Positions 34,011-42,428 of a DNA stretch of 64,000 nt are shown piece by piece. Below the pieces are notes generated by a model. That model was not told the origin of the DNA, did no database searches, and worked only from the letters and a program-made list of their open reading frames with translations. The stretch lies in contig NZ_LAKD02000105.1 of the NCBI RefSeq assembly GCF_000968685.2, positions 41,013-105,012 on the forward strand, read 5' to 3'. Positions within the stretch are counted from its first letter, which is position 1; each line of letters opens with the position of its first letter. The stretch is from Streptomyces antioxidans (GTDB lineage Bacteria > Actinomycetota > Actinomycetes > Streptomycetales > Streptomycetaceae). The position numbers and the translations under genes are program-made.

Positions 34011-34146
34011 GGTGGGGCTCCGCCCCGGGCCCCGGGGTCCAGGGGCGGAGCCCTTACCGGGCGGCGGAGCCGCATATCGATGCTGCGGGGAGGGGAGAGA
34101 CCCGCTGGCTCCGGGGGGTTGCGGTGGCCTGGAATGATTCCGTGGC

Positions 34147-34911
34147 ATGTACACCGTTACCCTCTGGGAGTTCGCCGCGCTCGCGGCGGCAGCGATACTC
34201 GTCGGCTTCTCGAAGACCGCCGTCAGCGGCGCCAATACCGTCAGCCTCGCGATCTTCGCGGCCGTGCTTCCGGCCCGGGCGTCGACCGGTGTGCTGTTGC
34301 CCCTGCTGATCGTCGGCGATGTGCTCGCCGTGGGCACCTACCGTCGGCACGCCCACTGGGGGACCCTGCTCCGGCTGTTCCCGGCCGTCGCGGCCGGAGT
34401 CGTGGTGGGGACGGTGTTCATGCTGTGGGCCGGGGACGCGGAGGTGCGGACCTCCATCGGCGCGATCCTGCTGTTGATGGCGGGCGTCACGCTGTGGCGG
34501 CGCCGCGCGGCCGCCCGGGCGGCGGCCCCGGAGGTCCCGGCCGCCGACGGGGCGGGCGCACGGCTCAAGGCCGGTTCGTACGGCGTGCTCGGCGGCTTCA
34601 CCACGATGGTGGCCAACGCGGGCGGTCCCGTGATGTCGCTCTACCTCCTCTCCGCCGGTTTCCGGAAGCTCGGCTTCCTAGGCACCTCGGCCTGGTTCTT
34701 CCTCATCGTCAACGTCGCCAAGGTCCCCTTCAGCGTCGGCCTCGGCCTGATCGACGGCCGTTCCCTGCTCCTGGACGCGCTGCTGGCGCTCTTCGTCCTG
34801 CCCGGTGCGTACATCGGTAAGGCGTGCGTGGACCGGATCAACCAGCGGCTCTTCGAGCAACTGGTCATCGGGGCGACGGTGTTGGGCGGACTCCAACTGC
34901 TGCTCCGCTGA
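34147..34911 (+). CDS. sulfite exporter TauE/SafE-family membrane protein
   Basis: A 254-residue transporter of the TauE/SafE (TSUP) family with about seven to eight membrane segments. The internal duplication typical of the family shows in ILVGFSKTAVSGANTVSLAIFAAVLPARASTGVLLPLLIVGD and GVLGGFTTMVANAGGPVMSLYLLSAGFRKLGFLGTSAWFFLIVNVAKVPF. Members export sulfite, sulfoacetate or related anions. It stands alone; its 3' end overlaps the convergent amidotransferase gene by 47 bases. Confidence 0.9.
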   Translation: MYTVTLWEFAALAAAAILVGFSKTAVSGANTVSLAIFAAVLPARASTGVLLPLLIVGDVLAVGTYRRHAHWGTLLRLFPAVAAGVVVGTVFMLWAGDAEVRTSIGAILLLMAGVTLWRRRAAARAAAPEVPAADGAGARLKAGSYGVLGGFTTMVANAGGPVMSLYLLSAGFRKLGFLGTSAWFFLIVNVAKVPFSVGLGLIDGRSLLLDALLALFVLPGAYIGKACVDRINQRLFEQLVIGATVLGGLQLLLR

Positions 34912-35596
34912 GGACCACCTCCGCGAAGTTCGCCGCCAGCCGCCGTGCCGTACGCACGGACTCCGGCTCGACCCGCTCGGCCTCGGCCCGGAGCGCGCCC
35001 AGGTCCAGGCCCGCGTCGGCCAGCGCGGCCTCGTCCCAGCCGTCGAGGCGGTCCGCCCCCGCCTCCGGATGGAACTGCACCCCCCAGGCCCGCTCGCCCA
35101 TCCGGAACGCCTGCACCGGACAGGCGTCGCTCGACGCGAGCCATACGGCGCCGGGGGGAAGCGCGGTGATCTGGTCACGGTGGTTCTGAATGGCCCGGAA
35201 CTCATGCGGCATCCCGGCGAACAGCGCATCGGCGTCGGCCTCGGGCCGCAGCCGGACGGCACACGAGCCCCGCTCCGGCCGACCGTGATCGCCGAGTACG
35301 GTCCCACCCGCCGCGACGGCGAGCACCTGCGCCCCCAGACAGATCCCCAGCAACGGGACCCCTTCGGCGACGGCACGCCTGGCGAGTTCCCGTTCGGCCG
35401 GTAGCCAGGGCGCGTACGCGTCGGCATCCGGCAGAAAGCCACCGCCGAGCAGGACCACCGCGTCGAAACCCTCCGGGGACGCGGGGGCCGACGCGCCGTC
35501 GGTTTCGACCACGGTCAGCCCCATCTCCTCCCACCAGGGCCGCAACCGCCCCAGCCCACTGCGGTCCGCGTTGCGGACGACGAGGAGGCGGCTCAT
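34865..35596 (-). CDS. class I glutamine amidotransferase-like protein
   Basis: A 243-residue stand-alone glutamine amidotransferase, related to GMP synthase amidotransferase and gamma-glutamyl hydrolase-like proteins. LLGICLGAQVLA holds the nucleophilic Cys, and WGVQFHPEAG the His and Glu of the triad. ATG at 35596 overlaps the DUF397 stop (ATGA), so it is the third gene of the XRE-DUF397 operon. Amide acceptor unknown. Confidence 0.87.
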   Translation of the reverse strand: MSRLLVVRNADRSGLGRLRPWWEEMGLTVVETDGASAPASPEGFDAVVLLGGGFLPDADAYAPWLPAERELARRAVAEGVPLLGICLGAQVLAVAAGGTVLGDHGRPERGSCAVRLRPEADADALFAGMPHEFRAIQNHRDQITALPPGAVWLASSDACPVQAFRMGERAWGVQFHPEAGADRLDGWDEAALADAGLDLGALRAEAERVEPESVRTARRLAANFAEVVLSGAAVGVRPTPSPR

Positions 35597-35799
35597 GTGC
35601 TTGCGCTGTTCTTCAGGCTGGCTATGAAGGCGTTCCACGAGCCGTGGGGGAATATGAGGACGGGCCCGTCGGGGTCCTTGGAGTCGCGTACGGGGACGAT
35701 CCCGGGGAGGTTGTCGGCGACCTCGACGCACTCTCCGCCCCCGTTACTGCTGTAACTGCTCTTGCGCCACGCGGTTATCAGATCTGGGGCGCTTCCCAT
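35593..35799 (-). CDS. DUF397 small protein
   Basis: A 68-residue DUF397 protein: WRKSSYSSNGGGECVEVAD, VPVRDSKDPDGPVLIFPHGSWNAFI are diagnostic. These partner XRE regulators with DUF5753 in streptomycetes, and such pairs affect development or antibiotic production in studied cases (inferred here). The first 22 bases overlap the end of the regulator gene. Confidence 0.95.
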   Translation of the reverse strand: MGSAPDLITAWRKSSYSSNGGGECVEVADNLPGIVPVRDSKDPDGPVLIFPHGSWNAFIASLKNSAST

Positions 35800-36626
35800 G
35801 AGGTCCAGTCCTTCATCACGGCTCGGATCATCGCCTCGGAGTCCCGTGGCGAGAGGGCCATGGCCCTGAGCAGATCGTAGTTCTTCCGACGCTCCGCGAC
35901 TCGGTCCAGGTCCTCGATGAACGTCCCGAACCGGCTGCCTTCTTCGTAGGCCAGCAGTGGTTCGTTCGGCAGCGTGTAGAGCAGCAGGGAACCGCCCGCC
36001 TCCACATGCTGGCCCGCCCTGAACGGCAGGACCTGAATGGTTACGTAGGGCTGCGTCCCGCGCTCAAGGAGGGACCCCAGCTGGCGGCGCATAACCTCTG
36101 GTCCACCCGCCGCGCGGCGCAATGCCGCCTCGTCCACGATGAACCAACAGTGCGGTGGCCGTGGTTCGGTTAGCCGCGACTGTCGGGCGATGCGGGCCTT
36201 CGTCCACTCCTCGATCTCCGCGTCAGGGGCGAACCGATTGCCGATGCGCAGCGACGCCTTCGCGAGTTCGGGGGTCTGGAGCAGGCCAGGAATGGTTGCA
36301 CACGCGTATTGCTCGATCGTGACCGCGCGCTTTTCAACTTCCACTACACGGCGCAGCTTTGACGGATAGGGCTCATTCTTCGCCAGCGCATACAACCGCG
36401 CGAACATCCCGTCCGCCCCAAAACACGCATCCAACTTCGCCGGAAGGTCGTCGTACGGCAGGGACTCCGCCGCCTCGATCCGGGCCAGATGCGATTTGCT
36501 GTAGTTCAGCACCTCGGACAGCCGCCGTAACGACATGTCCGCCTTCTCCCGGTGGCGGCGGATCTCCGCGCCGAAGAGGTCGCGTGCCGAGCGGTCGGGA
36601 AAGAGTTCGCGTGGCTGGAACGGCAT
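35778..36626 (-). CDS. XRE-family regulator with DUF5753 domain
   Basis: A 282-residue protein: N-terminal helix-turn-helix (FGAEIRRHREKADMSLRRLSEVLNYSKSHLARIEAAESLP) and the C-terminal DUF5753 ligand-type domain (ATIPGLLQTPELAKASL, ARQSRL, WFIVDEAALRRAAGGPEVMRRQLGSL, VQVLPFRAGQH-like IQVLPFRAG). Start chosen at 36626, with GAGGGG seven bases before it. First gene of a regulator-DUF397-amidotransferase operon and divergent from a small gene. Confidence 0.92.
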   Translation of the reverse strand: MPFQPRELFPDRSARDLFGAEIRRHREKADMSLRRLSEVLNYSKSHLARIEAAESLPYDDLPAKLDACFGADGMFARLYALAKNEPYPSKLRRVVEVEKRAVTIEQYACATIPGLLQTPELAKASLRIGNRFAPDAEIEEWTKARIARQSRLTEPRPPHCWFIVDEAALRRAAGGPEVMRRQLGSLLERGTQPYVTIQVLPFRAGQHVEAGGSLLLYTLPNEPLLAYEEGSRFGTFIEDLDRVAERRKNYDLLRAMALSPRDSEAMIRAVMKDWTSWEAPQI

Positions 36627-36746
36627 CGTGCATCCCCTCTTGTCCCGCGATCTTGGCTGGGACGTGTCGCCTCTTTCCAGCCTACGCGCCGTAACGCAAC
36701 GGTGTGAGCACACAACGTAATTGGCCGACCGGAAAGACAGGTCACC

Positions 36747-36938
36747 GTGTTCTCACACACCGAATCCACCGCTCCACGGATGACGATGCGCGTCTACCGC
36801 GTCTCGCCGGACGGCGCGGTCATCACGCAGGAGCTCGGCAGGGTGGTCGTCGTGATCAAGGACAAGCTCGACCCCCTGCAGTCGAGCCAGTACCCACCCT
36901 GCCGCTGCCCGCGCCACCGCGACACCGCGGACCTATGA
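36747..36938 (+). CDS. small conserved-looking protein divergent from the XRE regulator
   Basis: A 63-residue protein, GTG start (ATG 36780 also possible). MRVYRVSPDGAVITQELGRVVVVIKD followed by PPCRCPRHR looks like small proteins seen next to XRE/DUF397 loci in streptomycetes. The CxCxxH tail could bind a metal. Family not recognised. Confidence 0.55.
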   Translation: MFSHTESTAPRMTMRVYRVSPDGAVITQELGRVVVVIKDKLDPLQSSQYPPCRCPRHRDTADL

Positions 36939-37054
36939 CGCAGCTCCGCGACGTACGGACGACGCCCTCGCCACGCGGTGAAGCCTCCAGACCCACGGAC
37001 GTATCGGGGCCTGGCGGTCGACCGGCAGGAAACGCTGATCCTCCGGGCGCGGCG

Positions 37055-37672
37055 TCACGCCCCCAGCCCCGCGCGTCGGCCGCGGAGGCTCAGGGCGATG
37101 ACGGAGACGAGGAACCAGAAGGCGCCGAAGGCGGAGTATCCGGCGACGGTGGACAGGCCGCTCGTCGCCGAGGCGGAGGTGGCGGCGATGGTGGCACCGG
37201 CGAGGGTGGACTGTGCGCCGCTGATGACCATGGGCCACTGGCCGCCGACCGCGCGACGGCGCCGGATCGCCACGACGAGCTGGATCGCTCCGGCGGCGAG
37301 GGCCCAGACGCCGAACACGAGAAGGGCCGCCCTGAGGGTGGAGAAGACGGCGACGATCATTCCGGCGGTGGTGGCGAGGCCGAGAGCCACGTTGACGGTG
37401 CTGACGCGGCTCGTGGTGGAGCCGGGATCCGAGCCGGTGCCCGCCATACGGCGCTCGAGGAGCGTGGCGATGACGTCCCACAGGGGGTAGATGATCAGCA
37501 GCACGGCCGCGATCACGGTGGGCTTGTCCGTCGACACCAGTGAGGCGGAGGTCGTGAAGAGGAGCGCCACCCAGATCAGGGAGAAGGCGACGCGGATCAG
37601 GTAGAGCGATCGGAGCCCGGAGGACAACATCGGGGTGGTGGCCGGGGCCGGAGTTACGGTGGTGTGAGTCAT
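37055..37672 (-). CDS. DUF308/HdeD-like membrane protein
   Basis: A 205-residue integral membrane protein with six predicted spans: SLYLIRVAFSLIWVALLF, PTVIAAVLLIIYPLWDVIATL, TVNVALGLATTAGMIVAVF, ALLVFGVWALAAGAIQLVVAI, a span around TLAGATIAATSASATSG and FGAFWFLVSVIALSLRG. Resembles HdeD/DUF308 proteins. ATG 37672 starts after a divergent region with two identical-architecture operators, so it is probably a target of the neighbouring two-component system. Confidence 0.8.
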   Translation of the reverse strand: MTHTTVTPAPATTPMLSSGLRSLYLIRVAFSLIWVALLFTTSASLVSTDKPTVIAAVLLIIYPLWDVIATLLERRMAGTGSDPGSTTSRVSTVNVALGLATTAGMIVAVFSTLRAALLVFGVWALAAGAIQLVVAIRRRRAVGGQWPMVISGAQSTLAGATIAATSASATSGLSTVAGYSAFGAFWFLVSVIALSLRGRRAGLGA

Positions 37673-37751
37673 CGGGTGTCCCGTTGTGATCGAGATGGTG
37701 GTGAGACGGTCGCCTCGATGACGAGTCTCAGCGGCCCCGGGAGGAGCCACG

Positions 37752-37767
37752 TACTTCGATCGAAGTA
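37752..37767. promoter_or_regulatory. operator 1, TACTTCGNNCGAAGTA, of the divergent region
   Basis: TACTTCGATCGAAGTA, within an 18-bp perfect palindrome (37751-37768). Same 7-base arms as operator 2, 81 bases away. Lies 80 bases upstream of the DUF308-type gene. Confidence 0.8.
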
Positions 37768-37832
37768 CTTCTGCCATCCATTTCGCTCGCATGCGTTCTG
37801 CCGTCTCCAGCGGCCGAAGCAGGATCGCCGTC

Positions 37833-37848
37833 TACTTCGTTCGAAGTA
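37833..37848. promoter_or_regulatory. operator 2, TACTTCGNNCGAAGTA, upstream of the sensor kinase
   Basis: TACTTCGTTCGAAGTA, 35 bases before the kinase ATG. Arms are identical to operator 1, centre differs (TT for AT). Confidence 0.8.
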
Positions 37849-37882
37849 CACGGCCGCAGCACACGGGAACGAGAATCAGGCC

Positions 37883-39064
37883 ATGGTCAAGGCGCGGAAC
37901 GATCAGGACGGGCCCGCGGCGCCCCTGTGGGTCCGCCGCCCCGAGGCGCTGCACCGAGCCGCCTACGCGGTGGCCGCGCTGGTGTTCACCGGGCAGCTCG
38001 TGGCGGTGGTGCTGAGGGGGTCGGACGGGCCGACGGCCCTCTCCGTACTCCTCGCCGGTGGCGGTGTCGCCCTCTCGTGGTGGCGGCCGTGGGCGGGACT
38101 GGTCGTGACGAGTGCGGCGTCCTTCGCGGTCACTGCGGTGGGCCACGACCCCCTCTCGGTGTGGATGATGGCGGTGCTCGTGCTGTTCTCGGTCACCCTC
38201 AGGGGGAGGCAGCCGCTGGTCGGGACCGCCATCGTGGCGGCGTTCTTCCTGGGCGCGTTCATGACCTTGGGGGGATTCCGCGGCGGGGCGGTCGTGGGAG
38301 CCGCCGCCCTCTTCTCGGCCATAGCGGGAGGGGCGACGGGGGCCGCGCTGCGGATCCACCGGGACCACTGGTGGATCCTGGAGGAGCGGGCGGAGAGCGC
38401 CATCGCCACCCGCGAGATCGAGGCCACCCGACGGGTGACCGAAGAACGGCTCCGCATCGCGCGGGACCTCCACGACGTCATCGGGCACCAGGTCGCGATG
38501 TTGAGCCTGCACCTCGGTGCCGCGGAGATCGGGCTGCCCGAAGGCGCCGCATCCTCCCGGCAGGCCCTCGACTCGGCCAGGTCCAGCGCCCGTACCGTCG
38601 TCGTCGAAACGCAACGGATCCTGGCGCTGCTGCGCCTCGGGGACGACACGTCCGGCGACGAGGCGCTGCGGCCGACCCCGTCGCTCAGCGGCCTGGAAGG
38701 GCTGATCGCCTCGTTCGAGAGCATCGGCCTGGACGTCCGGCCCTCGATCGACGTCCCCGACGGTTTCGTGGAGCCCAGTGTCGGCGTGACGGTCTACCGG
38801 GTCGTTCAGGAAGCGCTCACCAATGCCTACCGGCACGGGGAGGGGGCGGCGACGGTGGAGGTGTGCGAGCGCGACGGCAGGATCCGCGTCACCGTGGAGA
38901 ACCGGGTCGGTCCCGCACTCCGCGGCTCCCACGCGGGCAGCGGACTGGGGCTCGTGGGGATGCGCGAACGGGTCGAGTCCTCCAGCGGGCGGCTGACGAT
39001 CGACAGTGACGACGGACGGTTCCGGGTGCACGCGGAGTTCAGCCCGGTGGGAGCGGCCGTCTGA
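37883..39064 (+). CDS. two-component sensor histidine kinase (NarL/DesK type)
   Basis: A 393-residue membrane kinase. About five N-terminal membrane spans (AYAVAALVFTGQLVAVVL, LSVLLAGGGVALSWW, GLVVTSAASFAVTAV, SVWMMAVLVLFSVTL, VVGAAALFSAIAG) precede a HisKA_3 region (ERLRIARDLHDVIGHQVAMLSLHLG, phospho-His in DLHD) and HATPase with the N box (VVQEALTNAYRHGEGA) and G box (GSGLGLVGMRERVE). ATG 37883 chosen; upstream in-frame sequence crosses operator 2. The stop overlaps the regulator start (TGATG). Cell-envelope stress sensing is plausible. Confidence 0.9.
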   Translation: MVKARNDQDGPAAPLWVRRPEALHRAAYAVAALVFTGQLVAVVLRGSDGPTALSVLLAGGGVALSWWRPWAGLVVTSAASFAVTAVGHDPLSVWMMAVLVLFSVTLRGRQPLVGTAIVAAFFLGAFMTLGGFRGGAVVGAAALFSAIAGGATGAALRIHRDHWWILEERAESAIATREIEATRRVTEERLRIARDLHDVIGHQVAMLSLHLGAAEIGLPEGAASSRQALDSARSSARTVVVETQRILALLRLGDDTSGDEALRPTPSLSGLEGLIASFESIGLDVRPSIDVPDGFVEPSVGVTVYRVVQEALTNAYRHGEGAATVEVCERDGRIRVTVENRVGPALRGSHAGSGLGLVGMRERVESSSGRLTIDSDDGRFRVHAEFSPVGAAV

Positions 39065-39723
39065 TGACGCGGATTCTGATCGTCGACGACCAGGACGAGG
39101 TGCGGGCGGGCATCCGGACGATGCTTCAGCTCGACCCGGGCCTGGTGGTCGCGGGAGATCTCTCCGACGGGCTCCAGGCCATCCCCTTCCTCCGGGAGAA
39201 CCCCGTGGACCTGGTCCTGATGGACATCCGGATGCCCGGCATCGACGGGGTCGAAGCCACGCGCCGGATCCGCAAGGAGCACTCGCCCGAGGAGCTGCGG
39301 GTGATGGTGCTGACCACGTTTGACCAGGACGACATCGTTCTCGCCGCCCTGCGCGCGGGCGCCAACGGCTTTCTGAGCAAGACCGCGAGCCCCGCTGAAC
39401 TCGTCGGCGGGATCAAGGAGGTCGTCGGCGGTGGCGGTGCGCTGTCGGCCGCCGCGACGGCCGCACTCATCGGCCATATGACCGACAGCCCGCCCCCGGT
39501 GGTCGACCGGGAACTGCTGCTCCGCTTCGGCGCCCTGACCCCCAGGGAACGGGACGTGGTCGTTCTCATCGCGAGCGGCCTCGGCAACGACGAGATCGCG
39601 GCCCAGATGTCCGTGTCGCCGTTCACCGTGAAGACGCATGCGGTGCGGGCCATGACGAAGGTCGGCGCACGCGACCGGGCGCAACTCGTCTCGTTCACCT
39701 TCCGGGCCGGCCTCTACCCCTGA
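39064..39723 (+). CDS. NarL/FixJ-family response regulator
   Basis: A 219-residue regulator: receiver domain with IVDDQDE, phospho-acceptor Asp in LVLMDIRMPG, Thr/Lys region (MVLTTF, FLSKTAS), and a LuxR-type helix-turn-helix (ALTPRERDVVVLIASGLGNDEIAAQMSVSPFTVKTHAVRAMTKV). Translation is coupled to the kinase. LuxR-type domains bind short inverted repeats as dimers, so the two operators upstream of the kinase are its likely targets. Confidence 0.93.
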   Translation: MTRILIVDDQDEVRAGIRTMLQLDPGLVVAGDLSDGLQAIPFLRENPVDLVLMDIRMPGIDGVEATRRIRKEHSPEELRVMVLTTFDQDDIVLAALRAGANGFLSKTASPAELVGGIKEVVGGGGALSAAATAALIGHMTDSPPPVVDRELLLRFGALTPRERDVVVLIASGLGNDEIAAQMSVSPFTVKTHAVRAMTKVGARDRAQLVSFTFRAGLYP

Positions 39724-39786
39724 CAACGGGCGGCTCTCTCCCGAAAAGGAGCTGCGGGGCGGGGCGGACCTTGCCACGCTGTGCGG

Positions 39787-40533
39787 ATGGACCGTCAACG
39801 CAGATCCCATCTCGCGCACGCCGACCATCCGATCGCCGCCCCGGTCGCCGACGAGTCGGTGGCCCGGCTGCTCGACCGGGCGGTGGCGGACGGCGCCGAG
39901 CGCGCCCTCGACCTCGGCTGCGGCGGTGGCGAATGGCTGCGGAGGCTGCTGGTGCGCCATCCGCGGCTGCGCGCCGAGGGGGTGGACGTCCACGCCGAGG
40001 CCCTGGAGCGGGCGCGCGAGGGCGCGGAGGAGTCCGGGGTCGCGGACCGGCTGGTCCTCCATGAGACGGACGCCGCGGCCTTCGCCCCGGCGCACCGCTT
40101 CGACGTGGTGCTGAGCGTCGGCGCCGCGCACGCCTTCGGCGGGCTGCTGCCCACGCTCGCGGCGGCCCGCGCACTCCTCGCCCCGGAGGGCCGTGTCGTC
40201 GTGGGCGACGGCTTCTGGGAGCGCGCCCCCGACGCCGCCGCCCTCTCCGCGCTGGGCGCCACCCGGGACGACCACGCGGATCTCCCGACCACCGTGGACC
40301 GGGTCGTCGCGGACGGCTGGACGCCGGTCTACGGCCACGTCAGCACGGCGGGGGAGTGGGACGACTACGAGTGGTCCTGGACCGGCTCGCTCTCCCGCTG
40401 GGCCCTGGACCACCGCGAGGAACCCGACGCCCTGGACGCGTACCAGGCCGCCGCCGAGCACCGCACCCAGTGGCTCGCGGGCTACCGCGGCACGCTCGGC
40501 TTCGTCACGCTCGTCCTGCGAAGGAGCCCCTGA
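39787..40533 (+). CDS. class I SAM-dependent methyltransferase
   Basis: A 248-residue Rossmann-fold methyltransferase. ALDLGCGGGEWLRRLL is motif I for SAM, AEGVDVHAEAL motif II with the acidic residue, and DVVLSVGAAHAFGG motif IV-like. Start at ATG 39787 (GTG 39781 adds two residues). Substrate unknown. Stands alone after the response regulator. Confidence 0.87.
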   Translation: MDRQRRSHLAHADHPIAAPVADESVARLLDRAVADGAERALDLGCGGGEWLRRLLVRHPRLRAEGVDVHAEALERAREGAEESGVADRLVLHETDAAAFAPAHRFDVVLSVGAAHAFGGLLPTLAAARALLAPEGRVVVGDGFWERAPDAAALSALGATRDDHADLPTTVDRVVADGWTPVYGHVSTAGEWDDYEWSWTGSLSRWALDHREEPDALDAYQAAAEHRTQWLAGYRGTLGFVTLVLRRSP

Positions 40534-40573
40534 GTGCCACGGTGCCGATGGTCCAGAGGGCGTCCGGCGGACC

Positions 40574-40640
40574 GTGACGCCCGCGGCGGGCTGCTCCCCT
40601 CCCCGCCCCTTCCCGAAACTGGGGCTCTGCCCCAGACCCC
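40574..40640 (+). repeat. dispersed GC-rich intergenic repeat, copy C
   Basis: CGCGGCGGGCTGCTCCCC, CCCCGCCCCTTCCCGAAACT and GGGGCTCTGCCCC closely match copies A and F. Confidence 0.85.
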
Positions 40641-40668
40641 ACTCCTGGTCCCCCTCGGCAAGTGAGGG

Positions 40669-40800
40669 GTGCTCATCAGCGGCTGTGCGGACGGGCTGCG
40701 CCACGCCCCGTCGGGGCATGTCGAGGAGGGCGAGGACGTGCGTGCCGCGATGCTTCGGGAGGCGGCCGAGGAGATCGGAGCCAGCCGATCCCGGTCTGCG
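40669..40800 (+). pseudogene. Nudix hydrolase remnant
   Basis: The short frame encodes GHVEEGEDVRAAMLREAAEE followed by IG, a complete Nudix box (40714-40779, Gly-x5-Glu-x7-Arg-Glu-x2-Glu-Glu-x-Gly), preceded by DGLRHAPS which is the usual lead-in. The normal N-terminal strand and everything after the box are missing, and downstream residues (SRSRSAGRSFG) are unlike the family. The left break lies at a GC-rich repeat copy. Not functional as it stands. Confidence 0.75.
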
Positions 40801-40859
40801 GGCCGGAGTTTCGGGACGTTGTTCCGTTTCGTTAGACTCGGGCGCGAAGGGAGGGTGCG

Positions 40860-41444
40860 GTGAACGACAGCGATCCGGACGCCGGACGTGTGGCCCGGCC
40901 CAAGCGGGCGGACGCGCGGCGCAATGAGAAGGCGCTGCTCGAGGCCGCCGCCGCGGTGTTCGTCAGCTCGGGCGTGGAAGCGCCGATACGCGATATCGCG
41001 GCCAAGGCCGGTGTCGGGACGGCCACGATCTACCGCCACTTCCCGACCCGGGCCGACCTCATCGTCGCCGTCTACCGGCACCAGGTCGAGGCCCTTGCCG
41101 AGGCCGGTCCCGCCCTGCTGGCGAGCGCCGAGACCCCGCACACCGCGCTGGGCCGGTGGGTCGACCTCTTTGTCGACTTCCTGGTCACCAAGCACGGCCT
41201 CGCCGCCGTGCTCCAGTCCGATGACTCCTGCTTCGACCCCCTGCACTCCTACTTCCTCGACCGGCTGCTGCCCGTCTGCACCCAGCTGCTCGACGCCGCG
41301 GTCGCCTCGGGCGAGATCCGCGCCGGCCAGGACGCCTATGAGCTGATGCGCGGCGTCGGCGGGCTCTGCGCGGGCGCGGGCAACAACCCCCGCTATGACG
41401 CACGCCGCCTCGTCGGGCTGCTCATCTCGGGGCTGCGCCCATAG
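40860..41444 (+). CDS. TetR-family transcriptional regulator
   Basis: A 194-residue repressor-type regulator. N-terminal helix-turn-helix: ADARRNEKALLEAAAAVFVSSGVEAPIRDIAAKAGVGTATIYRHFPTRADLIVAVYRH; the C-terminal part (TALGRWVDLFVDFLVTKHGLAAVL) is the usual ligand-binding helical domain. GTG 40860 follows GGGAGG by five bases. Target unknown; the neighbouring Nudix fragment is unrelated. Confidence 0.9.
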   Translation: MNDSDPDAGRVARPKRADARRNEKALLEAAAAVFVSSGVEAPIRDIAAKAGVGTATIYRHFPTRADLIVAVYRHQVEALAEAGPALLASAETPHTALGRWVDLFVDFLVTKHGLAAVLQSDDSCFDPLHSYFLDRLLPVCTQLLDAAVASGEIRAGQDAYELMRGVGGLCAGAGNNPRYDARRLVGLLISGLRP

Positions 41445-41498
41445 CGCTGAGGCTGCCGCCGTCGCGCTGGCGCGGGTGCGCCCGTCGCGCTGGCGCCG

Positions 41499-42428
41499 CT
41501 ACGCCGAGAGCTCCCGTACGTAGCGCCACTCCGTGGCCGCCGGTTCGTAGCCGAACCACTTGTTGACCGCCAGCATCGGGCCGTTCCCGTGGTCGTTGCC
41601 GGTGAACGCCTCCCGGCAGCCCGCCGAGCGGGCGCGGCGCAGGGAGTCGTTCTTCGCCAGCTTGGCCAGGCCGCGGCCGCGGAAGGCGCGGAGGGTGCCC
41701 GTCATGCCCGACCAGTAGTGGCCCCGGCCGTCCGTATGGGCCACGCTGTAGGCGGTCACCGCGCCGTCCACCACCGCCACCGACGTCAGCTCGCGGTCGA
41801 GCGCGGGATGCTCCCAGGTCAGGGCCAGCCACTCGGCGTACGGCGGCGCCGCCCTGCGCACATCGCCCGGCTCGTCCACCGTGCACTCCGCGTCCGCCTC
41901 GTACAGCGGGCGCGGATCGTCCGCGAAGTCCGCCGCCGTGCGCAGCTCCACCCCGTCCGGGAGACCGTCCGGGCTCAGCGGCGGCAGCGCCGCCGTCGTC
42001 AGGTCCAGCCGCTGGACGCGGGAGCAGCGCCCGCGCCGGTAGCCACGCCGCTCGGCGAAGGTCACCGACGACGTCCCGTCCAGCGTCCAGGCGAAGATCC
42101 TCGCCGTGCCCAGCCCGGACAGGTACTCCTCCGCGGCGGTCACCAGCGCCGACCCCGCGCCCCGCCCGCGCGCCCCCGTGACCACCGTCGTATTGGCGAA
42201 CGCCGTTCCCGGCTCGTCGCCGTCATGGAAGACGCCCGCCTCGCACGAGCCCACCACCCGCCCGTCCGCCTCGGCGACCAGCAGCCGGTAGTGCTGGTCG
42301 GCGGGCGCGCTCTCCGACTCCCAGACCACCGTCCGGGGCGTGGTCACCAGATGGGGGAAGGCGGAGCGCCGGGCCGCCGCCACGGCCTCCGCGTCGGTGG
42401 CCCGGAAATCGCGCACAGTCATGGTCAT
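41499..42428 (-). CDS. GNAT-family N-acetyltransferase with two GNAT halves
   Basis: A 309-residue protein with tandem GNAT folds. First acetyl-CoA site: TTVVTGARGRGAGSALVTAAEEYL; second: GMTGTLRAFRGRGLAKLAKNDSLRRARSAGC and then NKWFGYEP. Resembles mycothiol synthase-like double GNATs but lacks specific marks I could check. Start is at 42428 or the internal Met at 42422. Convergent with the TetR gene, which ends 54 bases away. Confidence 0.85.
   Translation of the reverse strand: MTMTVRDFRATDAEAVAAARRSAFPHLVTTPRTVVWESESAPADQHYRLLVAEADGRVVGSCEAGVFHDGDEPGTAFANTTVVTGARGRGAGSALVTAAEEYLSGLGTARIFAWTLDGTSSVTFAERRGYRRGRCSRVQRLDLTTAALPPLSPDGLPDGVELRTAADFADDPRPLYEADAECTVDEPGDVRRAAPPYAEWLALTWEHPALDRELTSVAVVDGAVTAYSVAHTDGRGHYWSGMTGTLRAFRGRGLAKLAKNDSLRRARSAGCREAFTGNDHGNGPMLAVNKWFGYEPAATEWRYVRELSA

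Larger units (their letters stand above)
33546..34146. other. 600-bp repeat-only intergenic region
   Basis: Contains a dispersed GC-rich repeat copy (33601-33660), then about eight tandem units of 48-50 bp (33677-34010) and another GC-rich hairpin segment (34017-34075). No gene; open frames translating to repeated VGWRVGFG-like peptides are an artefact of the repeats. Promoter of the downstream transporter must lie in the last 70 bases. Confidence 0.85.
40534..40859. other. spacer with repeat copy and broken gene
   Basis: Holds the GC-rich repeat copy C (40574-40640) and the Nudix remnant (40669-40800), then the promoter region of the TetR gene. Confidence 0.7.

Noticed and set aside
33763..34309. 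ORFs giving VGWRVGFG repeats
   Set aside because: Translation of the 49-bp tandem array; overlaps the start of a real TauE gene.
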